Below, piece after piece: positions 1 to 12,100 of a stretch of DNA of 64,000 nt. The notes under the pieces were generated by a model, which worked only from the letters and a program-made list of their open reading frames with translations, was not told the origin of the DNA and did no database searches. Both the position numbers and the translations under genes were made by a program. Positions within the stretch are counted from its first letter, which is position 1. Every line of letters begins with the position of its first letter. Location of the stretch: positions 4,595,501 through 4,659,500 of the forward strand of contig CP114493.1 in assembly GCA_027186245.1 (NCBI GenBank). Reading direction: 5' to 3'. Source of the DNA: Coriaria nepalensis. Taxonomy: Eukaryota > Streptophyta > Magnoliopsida > Cucurbitales > Coriariaceae.

Positions 1-3000
1 CCAAAGGTCATCAACATGTTATGCACGAAACTCATATTTGAAGTGCGAAAATAGAATTTGTTCGAACAGCCTTCATATAATTCATTGGCTTGACGTGGCT
101 CGTCGACATAATTTTAAGGTGGAATAAACGCATCCATATCCCCCAGATATTATTAATGTGTTGTGCACGAAACTCATGTTTGAAGTGCGAAAATAGAATT
201 CATTGGAACCGCCTTCATATGGTTCAATGACTTGAGAAGACTCATCGACATGATTCTAAGGTGAAACAAAAATGCACAAATATCCCCCAAATGTCGTCAG
301 CATGTTGTGCACGAAACTCATGATTCAAGTGCGAAAATAGAATTCGTTCGACTCGCCTTAATATGATTCAGTGGCTTGAGGTGACTCATTAACATGATTT
401 TAGAATGGAATAAATGCATACATATCCCCTTAATATTATTAACTTGTTGTGCACCAAACTCATGTTTGGAGTGCAAAAATAGAATTCATTGGAACCGCCT
501 TCATATGGTTCAATGACTTGAGATGACTCATTGACATAATTTTAAGGTGAAACAAATACACACATATCCCCCAATAGTCGTTAGCATGTTTTGCACAAAA
601 CTCATGATCGAAGTGGGTAAATAGAATTCGTTCAGCTCGCCTTAATATGTGATTCATTGGCTTTAGGTGACTCATTGACATGATTTTAAGGTGAAATAAA
701 TACATACATAACCGCCAAAGATTATTAACATGTTATGCACCAAACTCATGTTTGAATTGTGAAAATTTAATTCATTAGAACGGCCTTCATATGGTTCAAT
801 TACTTGAGATGAATCATTGACATGATTTTATGGTGAAACAAATGCATACATATCCCCCAAAGGTCATCAACATGTTATGCACGAAACTCATATTTGAAGT
901 GCGAAAATAGAATTTGTTCGAACAGCCTTCATATAATTCATTGGCTTGACGTGGCTCGTCGACATAATTTTAAGGTGGAATAAACGCATCCATATCCCCC
1001 AGATATTATTAATGTGTTGTGCACGAAACTCATGTTTGAAGTGCGAAAATAGAATTCATTGGAACCGCCTTCATATGGTTCAATGACTTGAGAAGACTCA
1101 TCGACATGATTCTAAGGTGAAACAAAAATGCACAAATATCCCCCAAATGTCGTCAGCATGTTGTGCACGAAACTCATGATTCAAGTGCGAAAATAGAATT
1201 CGTTCGACTCGCCTTAATATGATTCAGTGGCTTGAGGTGACTCATTAACATGATTTTAGAATGGAATAAATGCATACATATCCCCTTAATATTATTAACT
1301 TGTTGTGCACCAAACTCATGTTTGGAGTGCAAAAATAGAATTCATTGGAACCGCCTTCATATGGTTCAATGACTTGAGATGACTCATTGACATAATTTTA
1401 AGGTGAAACAAATACACACATATCCCCCAATAGTCGTTAGCATGTTTTGCACAAAACTCATGATCGAAGTGGGTAAATAGAATTCGTTCAGCTCGCCTTA
1501 ATATGTGATTCATTGGCTTTAGGTGACTCATTGACATGATTTTAAGGTGAAATAAATACATACATAACCGCCAAAGATTATTAACATGTTATGCACCAAA
1601 CTCATGTTTGAATTGTGAAAATTTAATTCATTAGAACCGCCTTCATATGGTTCAATTACTTGAGATGAATCATTGACATGATTTTATGGTGAAACAAATG
1701 CATACATATCCCCCAAAGGTCATCAACATGTTATGCACGAAACTCATATTTGAAGTGCGAAAATAGAATTTGTTCGAACAGCCTTCATATAATTCATTGG
1801 CTTGACGTGGCTCGTCGACATAATTTTAAGGTGGAATAAACGCATCCATATCCCCCAGATATTATTAATGTGTTGTGCACGAAACTCATGTTTGAAGTGC
1901 GAAAATAGAATTCATTGGAACCGCCTTCATATGGTTCAATGACTTGAGAAGACTCATCGACATGATTCTAAGGTGAAACAAAAATGCACAAATATCCCCC
2001 AAATGTCGTCAGCATGTTGTGCACGAAACTCATGATTCAAGTGCGAAAATAGAATTCGTTCGACTCGCCTTAATATGATTCAGTGGCTTGAGGTGACTCA
2101 TTAACATGATTTTAGAATGGAATAAATGCATACATATCCCCTTAATATTATTAACTTGTTGTGCACCAAACTCATGTTTGGAGTGCAAAAATAGAATTCA
2201 TTGGAACCGCCTTCATATGGTTCAATGACTTGAGATGACTCATTGACATAATTTTAAGGTGAAACAAATACACACATATCCCCCAATAGTCGTTAGCATG
2301 TTTTGCACAAAACTCATGATCGAAGTGGGTAAATAGAATTCGTTCAGCTCGCCTTAATATGTGATTCATTGGCTTTAGGTGACTCATTGACATGATTTTA
2401 AGGTGAAATAAATACATACATAACCGCCAAAGATTATTAACATGTTATGCACCAAACTCATGTTTGAATTGTGAAAATTTAATTCATTAGAACCGCCTTC
2501 ATATGGTTCAATTACTTGAGATGAATCATTGACATGATTTTATGGTGAAACAAATGCATACATATCCCCCAAAGGTCATCAACATGTTATGCACGAAACT
2601 CATATTTGAAGTGCGAAAATAGAATTTGTTCGAACAGCCTTCATATAATTCATTGGCTTGACGTGGCTCGTCGACATAATTTTAAGGTGGAATAAACGCA
2701 TCCATATCCCCCAGATATTATTAATGTGTTGTGCACGAAACTCATGTTTGAAGTGCGAAAATAGAATTCATTGGAACCGCCTTCATATGGTTCAATGACT
2801 TGAGAAGACTCATCGACATGATTCTAAGGTGAAACAAAAATGCACAAATATCCCCCAAATGTCGTCAGCATGTTGTGCACGAAACTCATGATTCAAGTGC
2901 GAAAATAGAATTCGTTCGACTCGCCTTAATATGATTCAGTGGCTTGAGGTGACTCATTAACATGATTTTAGAATGGAATAAATGCATACATATCCCCTTA

Positions 3001-5422
3001 ATATTATTAACTTGTTGTGCACCAAACTCATGTTTGGAGTGCAAAAATAGAATTCATTGGAACCGCCTTCATATGGTTCAATGACTTGAGATGACTCATT
3101 GACATAATTTTAAGGTGAAACAAATACACACATATCCCCCAATAGTCGTTAGCATGTTTTGCACAAAACTCATGATCGAAGTGGGTAAATAGAATTCGTT
3201 CAGCTCGCCTTAATATGTGATTCATTGGCTTGAGGTGACTCATTGACATGATTTTAAGGTGAAATAAATACATACATAACCGCCAAAGATTATTAACATG
3301 TTATGCACCAAACTCATGTTTGAATTGTGAAAATTTAATTCATTAGAACCGCCTTCATATGGTTCAATTACTTGAGATGAATCATTGACATGATTTTATG
3401 GTGAAACAAATGCATACATATCCCCCAAAGGTCATCAACATGTTATGCACGAAACTCATATTTGAAGTGCGAAAATAGAATTTGTTCGAACAGCCTTCAT
3501 ATAATTCATTGGCTTGACGTGGCTCGTCGACATAATTTTAAGGTGGAATGAACGCATCCATATCCCCCAGATATTATTAATGTGTTGTGCACGAAACTCA
3601 TGTTTGAAGTGCGAAAATAGAATTCATTGGAACCGCCTTCATATGGTTCAATGACTTGAGAAGACTCATCGACATGATTCTAAGGTGAAACAAAAATGCA
3701 CAAATATCCCCCAAATGTCGTCAGCATGTTGTGCACGAAACTCATGATTCAAGTGCGAAAATAGAATTCGTTCGACTCGCCTTAATATGATTCAGTGGCT
3801 TGAGGTGACTCATTAACATGATTTTAGAATGGAATAAATGCATACATATCCCCTTAATATTATTAACTTGTTGTGCACCAAACTCATGTTTGGAGTGCAA
3901 AAATAGAATTCATTGGAACCGCCTTCATATGGTTCAATGACTTGAGATGACTCATTGACATAATTTTAAGGTGAAACAAATACACACATATCCCCCAATA
4001 GTCGTTAGCATGTTTTGCACAAAACTCATGATCGAAGTGGGTAAATAGAATTCGTTCAGCTCGCCTTAATATGTGATTCATTGGCTTTAGGTGACTCATT
4101 GACATGATTTTAAGGTGAAATAAATACATACATAACCGCCAAAGATTATTAACATGTTATGCACCAAACTCATGTTTGAATTGTGAAAATTTAATTCATT
4201 AGAACCGCCTTCATATGGTTCAATTACTTGAGATGAATCATTGACATGATTTTATGGTGAAACAAATGCATACATATCCCCCAAAGGTCATCAACATGTT
4301 ATGCACGAAACTCATATTTGAAGTGCGAAAATAGAATTTGTTCGAACAGCCTTCATATAATTCATTGGCTTGACGTGGCTCGTCGACATAATTTTAAGGT
4401 GGAATAAACGCATCCATATCCCCCAGATATTATTAATGTGTTGTGCACGAAACTCATGTTTGAAGTGCGAAAATAGAATTCATTGGAACCGCCTTCATAT
4501 GGTTCAATGACTTGAGAAGACTCATCGACATGATTCTAAGGTGAAACAAAAATGCACAAATATCTCCCAAATGTCGTCAGCATGTTGTGCACGAAACTCA
4601 TGATTCAAGTGCGAAAATAGAATTCGTTCGACTCGCCTTAATATGATTCAGTGGCTTGAGGTGACTCATTAACATGATTTTAGAATGGAATAAATGCATA
4701 CATATCCCCTTAATATTATTAACTTGTTGTGCACCAAACTCATGTTTGGAGTGCAAAAATAGAATTCATTGGAACCGCCTTCATATGGTTCAATGACTTG
4801 AGATGACTCATTGACATAATTTTAAGGTGAAACAAATACACACATATCCCCCAATAGTCGTTAGCATGTTTTGCACAAAACTCATGATCGAAGTGGGTAA
4901 ATAGAATTCGTTCAGCTCGCCTTAATATGTGATTCATTGGCTTTAGGTGACTCATTGACATGATTTTAAGGTGAAATAAATACATACATAACCGCCAAAG
5001 ATTATTAACATGTTATGCACCAAACTCATGTTTGAATTGTGAAAATTTAATTCATTAGAACCGCCTTCATATGGTTCAATTACTTGAGATGAATCATTGA
5101 CATGATTTTATGGTGAAACAAATGCATACATATCCCCCAAAGGTCATCAACATGTTATGCACGAAACTCATATTTGAAGTGCGAAAATAGAATTTGTTCG
5201 AACAGCCTTCATATAATTCATTGGCTTGACGTGGCTCGTCGACATAATTTTAAGGTGGAATAAACGCATCCATATCCCCCAGATATTATTAATGTGTTGT
5301 GCACGAAACTCATGTTTGAAGTGCGAAAATAGAATTCATTGGAACCGCCTTCATATGGTTCAATGACTTGAGAAGACTCATCGACATGATTCTAAGGTGA
5401 AACAAAAATGCACAAATATCCC
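1..5422 (+). repeat. Satellite, young 856-bp hexamer HOR, block 1
   Basis: Tandem satellite whose unit is 856 bp, made of six monomers. In the first copy they start at 1 (m1, 142 bp), 143 (m2, 144), 287 (m3, 142), 429 (m4, 142), 571 (m5, 144) and 715 (m6, 142). Full copies start at 1, 857, 1713, 2569, 3425 and 4281; a seventh starts at 5137 with m1 and m2. Monomers alternate between B type (m1, m3, m5) and A type (m2, m4, m6), so the HOR is three dimers. Most monomers carry an EcoRI site (GAATTC) and a GTGCAC palindrome. The six copies are almost identical; I noticed only a few single-base changes, near 782, 3231, 3549 and 4564. The array begins before the window. Confidence 0.97.
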
Positions 5423-5708
5423 CCAATAGTCGTTAGCATGTTTTGCACAAAACTCATGATCGAAGTGGGTAAATAGAATTCGTTCAGCTCGCCTTAATAT
5501 GTGATTCATTGGCTTTAGGTGACTCATTGACATGATTTTAAGGTGAAATAAATACATACATAACCGCCAAAGATTATTAACATGTTATGCACCAAACACA
5601 TGTTTGAATTGTGAAAATTTAATTCATTAGAACTGCCTTCATATGGTTCAATTACTTGAGATGAATCATTGACATGATTTTATGGTGAAACAAATGCATA
5701 CATATCCC
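5137..5708 (+). repeat. HOR copy lacking one dimer (m3-m4)
   Basis: In the seventh HOR copy, m2 (5279-5422) is followed directly by m5 (5423-5566) and m6 (5567-5708). The m3-m4 dimer (284 bp) is missing with a clean join at the conserved CCCCC at monomer starts. This is what unequal crossing-over between homologous monomer starts would leave. Confidence 0.9.
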
Positions 5709-5993
5709 CCAAAGGTCATCAACATGTTATGCACGAAACTCATATTTAAAGTGCGAAAATAGAATTTGTTCGAACAGCCTCCATATAATTCATTGGCTTG
5801 ACGTGGCTCGTCGACATAATTTTAAGGTGGAATAAACGCATCCATATCCCCCAGATATTATTAATGTGTTGTGCACGAAGCTCATGTTTCAAGTGCAAAA
5901 ATAGAATTCATTGGAACCGCCTTCATATGGTTCAATGAGTTGAGATGACTCATTGACATGATATTAAGGTGAAAACAAATGCAGACATATCCC
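5709..5993 (+). repeat. Right edge of HOR block 1 (m1-m2)
   Basis: One more m1 (5709-5850) and m2 (from 5851). The m2 starts to diverge from the HOR consensus at about 5879 (for example TTTCAAGTGC), and after 5993 the hexamer order is lost. This marks the transition from homogenised to diverged satellite. Confidence 0.8.
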
Positions 5994-7339
5994 CCCAATT
6001 TCATTAACACGTTATGCACGAACCTAATATTTGAAGTGCTAAAATAGAATTTGTTCGGATCGCCTACTTATTATTCATTGGCTTGAGGTGACTCATTCAC
6101 ACGATTTTAAGGTAGAATAAATGCATACATATCCCCCAAATATTATAACATGTTGTGCACAAAAGTCATGTTTGAAGTGCGAAAATGAATTTATTGGAAC
6201 GCCTTCGTATGGTCCAATGACTTGAGATGACTCGTTGACATGATTTTATGGTGAAACAAAAGTACACATATCCCCCAAAGGTCGTTAGCATGTTGTGCAT
6301 GAAACTCATGTTTGAAATGCGAAAATAGAATTCGTTCAACTCGTCTTAATATGATTCATTGGCCTGAGGTGACTCATTGACATGATTTTAAGGTGGAATA
6401 AATCCATACATATCCCCTAAATATTATTAACTTAGTGTGCGCCAAACTCATGTTTGAAGTGCAAAAATAAAATTAATTGGAACCGCCTTCATACGGTTCA
6501 ATGTCTAGAGATGAATCATTGACATGATTTTAAGGAGAAACAAATGCAGACATATCACCCAAAGGTCATTAACATGTTATGCACGAACCTCATATTTGAA
6601 GTGCTAAAATAGAATTTGTTCGAATCGTCTACTTATTATTCATTGGCTTGAGGTGACTCATTCACACAATTTTAAGGTGGAATAAATGCATACATATCCC
6701 CCAAATATTAGTAACATGTTGTGCACGAAACTCATGTTTGAAGTGCAAAAATAGAATTCATTGGAACCGCCTTCTTATGGTTCAATGACTTTAGATGACT
6801 CGTTGACAAGATTTTAAGGTAAAACAAATGCACACATATCTCCCAATGGTCGTTAGCATGTTGTGCACGAAACTCATGATTCAATTGCGAAAATAGAATT
6901 CGTTCGACTCGCCTTAATATGATTCAGTTGCTTGAGGTGACTCATTAACATGATTTTAGAATGGATTAAATGCATACATATCCCCTTAATATTATTAACT
7001 TGTTGTGCACCAAAACTCATGTTTGAAGTGCAAAAATAGAATTCATTAGAACCGCCTTCATATGGTTCAATGACTTGAGATGACTCATTGACATGATTTT
7101 AAGGTGAAACAAATGTAGACATATCCCCCCAAGGTCATTAACACGTTATGCACGAACCTCATATTTGAAGTGCTAAAATAGAATTTGTTTGAATCGCCTA
7201 CTTATTATTCATTGGCTTGAGATGACTCATTTACACGATTTTAAGGTAGAATAAATGCATACATATCCCCCAAATATTATAACATGTTGTGCACAAAAGT
7301 CATGTTTGAAGTGCGAAAATGAATTTATTGGAATGCCTT

Positions 7340-7876
7340 CGTATGGTCCAATGACTTGAGATGACTCATTGACATGATTTTATGGTGAAACAAATGTACA
7401 CATATCCCCCAAAGGTCGTTAGCATGTTGTGCATGAAACTCATGTTTGAAGTGCGAAAATAGAATTCGTTCAAATCGTCTTAATATGATTCATTGGCCTC
7501 GTCTTAATATGATTCATTGGCCTGAGGTGACTCATTGACCTGATTTTAAGGTGGAATAAATCCATACATATCCCCTAAATATTATTAACTTGTTGTGCGC
7601 CAAACTCATGTTTGAAGTGCAAAAATAAAATTAATTGGAACCGCCTTCATACGGTTCAATGTCTAGAGATGAAACATTGACATGATTTTAAGGCGAAACA
7701 AATGCAGACATATCCCCCAAAGGTCATTAACATGTTATGCACGAACGTTATATTTGAAGTGCTATAAAAGAATTTGTTCGAATCGCCTACTTATTATTCA
7801 TTGGCTTGAGGTGACTCATTTACACAATTTTAAGGTGGAATAAATGCATACATAACCCCCAAATATTATTAACATG
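7340..7876 (+). repeat. Copy 1 of a dispersed near-identical satellite segment
   Basis: Positions 7500-7876 match 35636-36012 without a mismatch that I can find. The similarity extends left to about 7340 with one substitution plus the 24-bp duplication. Most neighbouring monomers here differ from each other at many positions, so this is a specific relationship between two loci 28.1 kb apart. Confidence 0.85.
7476..7523 (+). repeat. 24-bp tandem duplication inside a monomer
   Basis: A 24-bp stretch starting CGTCTTAATATGATTC is present twice in direct succession (7476-7499 and 7500-7523). The otherwise near-identical segment near 35.6 kb has it once. Confidence 0.9.
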
Positions 7877-9134
7877 TTGTGCACGAAAGTCATGTTTGAA
7901 GTGCGAAAATGAATTTATTGGAACTCCTTCGTATGGTCCAATGACTTGAGATGACTCATTGACATGATTTTATGGTGAAACAAATGTACACATATCCCCC
8001 AAAGGTCGTTAGCATGTTGTGCATGAAACTCATGTTTGAAGTGCGAAAATAGAATTCGTTCAACTTGTCTTAATATGATTCATTGGCCTGAGGTGACTCA
8101 TTGACATGATTTTAAGATGGAATAAATCCATACATATCCCCTAAATATTATTAACTTGTTGTGCGCCAAACTCATGTTTGAAGTGCAAAAATAAAATTAA
8201 TTGGAACCGCCTTGATACGGTTCAATGTCTAGAGATGAATCATTCACATGACTTTAAGGAGAAACAAATGCAGACATATCACCCAAAGGTCATTAACATG
8301 TTATGCACGAACCTCATATTTGAAGTGCTAAAATAGAATTTGTTCGAATCGCCTACTTATTATTCATTGGCTTGAGGTGACTCATTCACACAATTTTAAG
8401 GTGGAATAAATGCATGCATATCCCCCAAATATTATTAACATATTGTGCACGAAAGTCATGTTTGAAGTGCGAAAATAGAATTCATTACAACTGCCTTCAT
8501 ATGGTTCAATGAGTTGAGATGACTCATTGACATAATTTTAAGGTGAAACAAGTGCACACGTGGATCCCAAAGGTTATTAACATGTTATGCACGAACCTCA
8601 TATTTGAAGTGCTAAAATAGAATTTGTTCGAATCGCCTACTTATTATTTATTGGCTTGAGGTGACTCATTCACACAATTTTAAGGTGGAATAAATGCATA
8701 CATATCCCCCAAATATTATTAACATGTTGTGCACGAAACTCATGTTTGAAGTGCGAAAATAGAATTCATTGGAACCGCCTTCATACGGTTCAATAACTTG
8801 AGATGACTCATTGACATGATTTTATGGTGAAACAAATGCACACATGGATCCCAAAGGTCATTAACATGTTATGCACGAACCTCATATTTGAAGTGCCAAA
8901 ATAGAATTTGTTCGAATCGCCTACTTATTATTTATTGGCTTGAGGTGACTCATTCACACAATTTTAAGGTGGAATAAATGGATACATATCCCCCAAATAT
9001 TATTAACATGTTGTGCACGAAACCCATGTTTTAAGTACGAAAATGGAATTCATTTGAACCGCCTTCATATGGTTGAATGACTTGAGATGACTTATTGACA
9101 TAATTTTAAGGTGAAACAAATACACACATATCCC

Positions 9135-12100
9135 CCAATAGTCGTTAGCATGTTTTGCACAAAACTCATGATCGAAGTGGGTAAAGAGAATTCGTTCAAC
9201 TCGCCTTAATATGTGATTCATTGGCTTGAGGTGACTCATTGACATGATTTTAAGGTGAAATAAATACATACATAACCGCCAAAGATTATTAACATGTTAT
9301 GCACCAAACTCATGTTTGAATTGTGAAAATTTAATTCATTAGAACCGCCTTCATATGGTTCAATTACTTGAGATGAATCATTGACATCATTTTATGGTGA
9401 AACAAATGCACACATATCCCCCAAAGGTCATCAACATGTTATGCACGAAACTCATATTTGAAGTGCGAAAATAGAATTTGTTCGAACAGCCTTCATATAA
9501 TTCATTGGCCTGACGTGGCTCGTCGACATAATTTTAAGGTGGAATAAACGCATCCATATCCCCCAGATATTATTAATGTGTTGTGCACGAAACTCATGTT
9601 TGAAGTGCGAAAATAGAATTCATTGGAACCGCCTTCATATGGTTCAATGACTTGAGAAGACTCATCGACATGATTCTAAGGTGAAACAAAAATGCACAAA
9701 TATCCCCCAAATGTCGTCAGCATGTTGTGCACGAAACTCATGATTCAAGTGCGAAAATAGAATTCGTTCGACTCGCCTTAATATGATTCAGTGGCTTGAG
9801 GTGACTCATTAACATGATTTTAGAATGGAATAAATGCATACATATCCCCTTAATATTATTAACTTGTTGTGCACCAAACTCATGTTTGGAGTGCAAAAAT
9901 AGAATTCATTGGAACCGCCTTCATATGGTTGAATGACTTGAGATGACTCATTGACATAATTTTAAGGTGAAACAAATACACACATATCCCCCAATAGTCG
10001 TTAGCATGTTTTGCACAAAACTCATGATCGAAGTGGGTAAATAGAATTCGTTCAGCTCGCCTTAATATGTGATTCATTGGCTTTAGGTGACTCATTGACA
10101 TGATTTTAGGGTGAAATAAATACATACATAACCGCCAAAGATTATTAACATGTTATGCACCAAACTCATGTTTGAATTGTGAAAATTTAATTCATTAGAA
10201 CCGCCTTCATATGGTTCAATTACTTGAGATGAATCATTGACATGATTTTATGGTGAAACAAATGCATACATATCCCCCAAAGGTCATCAACATGTTATGC
10301 ACGAAACTCATATTTGAAGTGCGAAAATAGAATTTGTTCGAACAGCCTTCATATAATTCATTGGCTTGACGTGGCTCGTCGACATAATTTTAAGGTGGAA
10401 TAAACGCATCCATATCCCCCAGATATTATTAATGTGTTGTGCACGAAACTCATGTTTGAAGTGCGAAAATAGAATTCATTGGAACCGCCTTCATATGGTT
10501 CAATGACTTGAGAAGACTCATCGACATGATTCTAAGGTGAAACAAAAATGCACAAATATCCCCCAAATGTCGTCAGCATGTTGTGCACGAAACTCATGAT
10601 TCAAGTGCGAAAATAGAATTCGTTCGACTCGCCTTAATATGATTCAGTGGCTTGAGGTGACTCATTAACATGATTTTAGAATGGAATAAATGCATACATA
10701 TCCCCTTAATATTATTAACTTGTTGTGCACCAAACTCATGTTTGGAGTGCAAAAATAGAATTCATTGGAACCGCCTTCATATGGTTCAATGACTTGAGAT
10801 GACTCATTGACATAATTTTAAGGTGAAACAAATACACACATATCCCCCAATAGTCGTTAGCATGTTTTGCACAAAACTCATGATCGAAGTGGGTAAATAG
10901 AATTCGTTCAGCTCGCCTTAATATGTGATTCATTGGCTTTAGGTGACTCATTGACATGATTTTAAGGTGAAATAAATACATACATAACCCCCAAAGATTA
11001 TTAACATGTTATGCACCAAACTCATGTTTGAATTGTGAAAATTTAATTCATTAGAACCGCCTTCATATGGTTCAATTACTTGAGATGAATCATTGACATG
11101 ATTTTATGGTGAAACAAATGCATACATATCCCCCAAAGGTCATCAACATGTTATGCACGAAACTCATATTTGAAGTGCGAAAATAGAATTTGTTCGAACA
11201 GCCTTCATATAATTCATTGGCCTGACGTGGCTCGTCGACATAATTTTAAGGTGGAATAAACGCATCCATATCCCCCAGATATTATTAATGTGTTGTGCAC
11301 GAAACTCATGTTTGAAGTGCGAAAATAGAATTCATTGGAACCGCCTTCATATGGTTCAATGACTTGAGAAGACTCATCGACATGATTCTAAGGTGAAACA
11401 AAAATGCACAAATATCCCCCAAATGTCGTCAGCATGTTGTGCACGAAACTCATGATTCAAGTGCGAAAATAGAATTCGTTCGACTCGCCTTAATATGATT
11501 CAGTGGCTTGAGGTGACTCATTAACATGATTTTAGAATGGAATAAATGCATACATATCCCCTTAATATTATTAACTTGTTGTGCACCAAACTCATGTTTG
11601 GAGTGCAAAAATAGAATTCATTGGAACCGCCTTCATATGGTTGAATGACTTGAGATGACTCATTGACATAATTTTAAGGTGAAACAAATACACACATATC
11701 CCCCAATAGTCGTTAGCATGTTTTGCACAAAACTCATGATCGAAGTGGGTAAATAGAATTCGTTCAGCTCGCCTTAATATGTGATTCATTGGCTTTAGGT
11801 GACTCATTGACATGATTTTAGGGTGAAATAAATACATACATAACCGCCAAAGATTATTAACATGTTATGCACCAAACTCATGTTTGAATTGTGAAAATTT
11901 AATTCATTAGAACCGCCTTCATATGGTTCAATTACTTGAGATGAATCATTGACATGATTTTATGGTGAAACAAATGCATACATATCCCCCAAAGGTCATC
12001 AACATGTTATGCACGAAACTCATATTTGAAGTGCGAAAATAGAATTTGTTCGAACAGCCTTCATATAATTCATTGGCCTGACGTGGCTCGTCGACATAAT

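Larger units (their letters stand above)
5994..9134 (+). repeat. Diverged satellite with a ~567-bp tetramer order
   Basis: About 22 monomers of the same satellite, clearly more divergent than the flanking HOR blocks. A recognisable monomer class (D, containing CTACTTATTATTCATTGG) has its CGCCTAC-like site at 6061, 6626, 7195, 7784, 8350, 8634 and 8919. The spacings are 565, 569, 589, 566, 284 and 285. The order is D-A-B-A' (tetramer), shrinking to D-A (dimer) at the right end. The 589 spacing is explained by a 24-bp internal duplication. Confidence 0.85.

Noticed and set aside
1..5422. CRISPR-like array (regular short repeats)
   Set aside because: The repeats are contiguous, with no unique spacers. 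The unit is ~142 bp satellite in a plant context.
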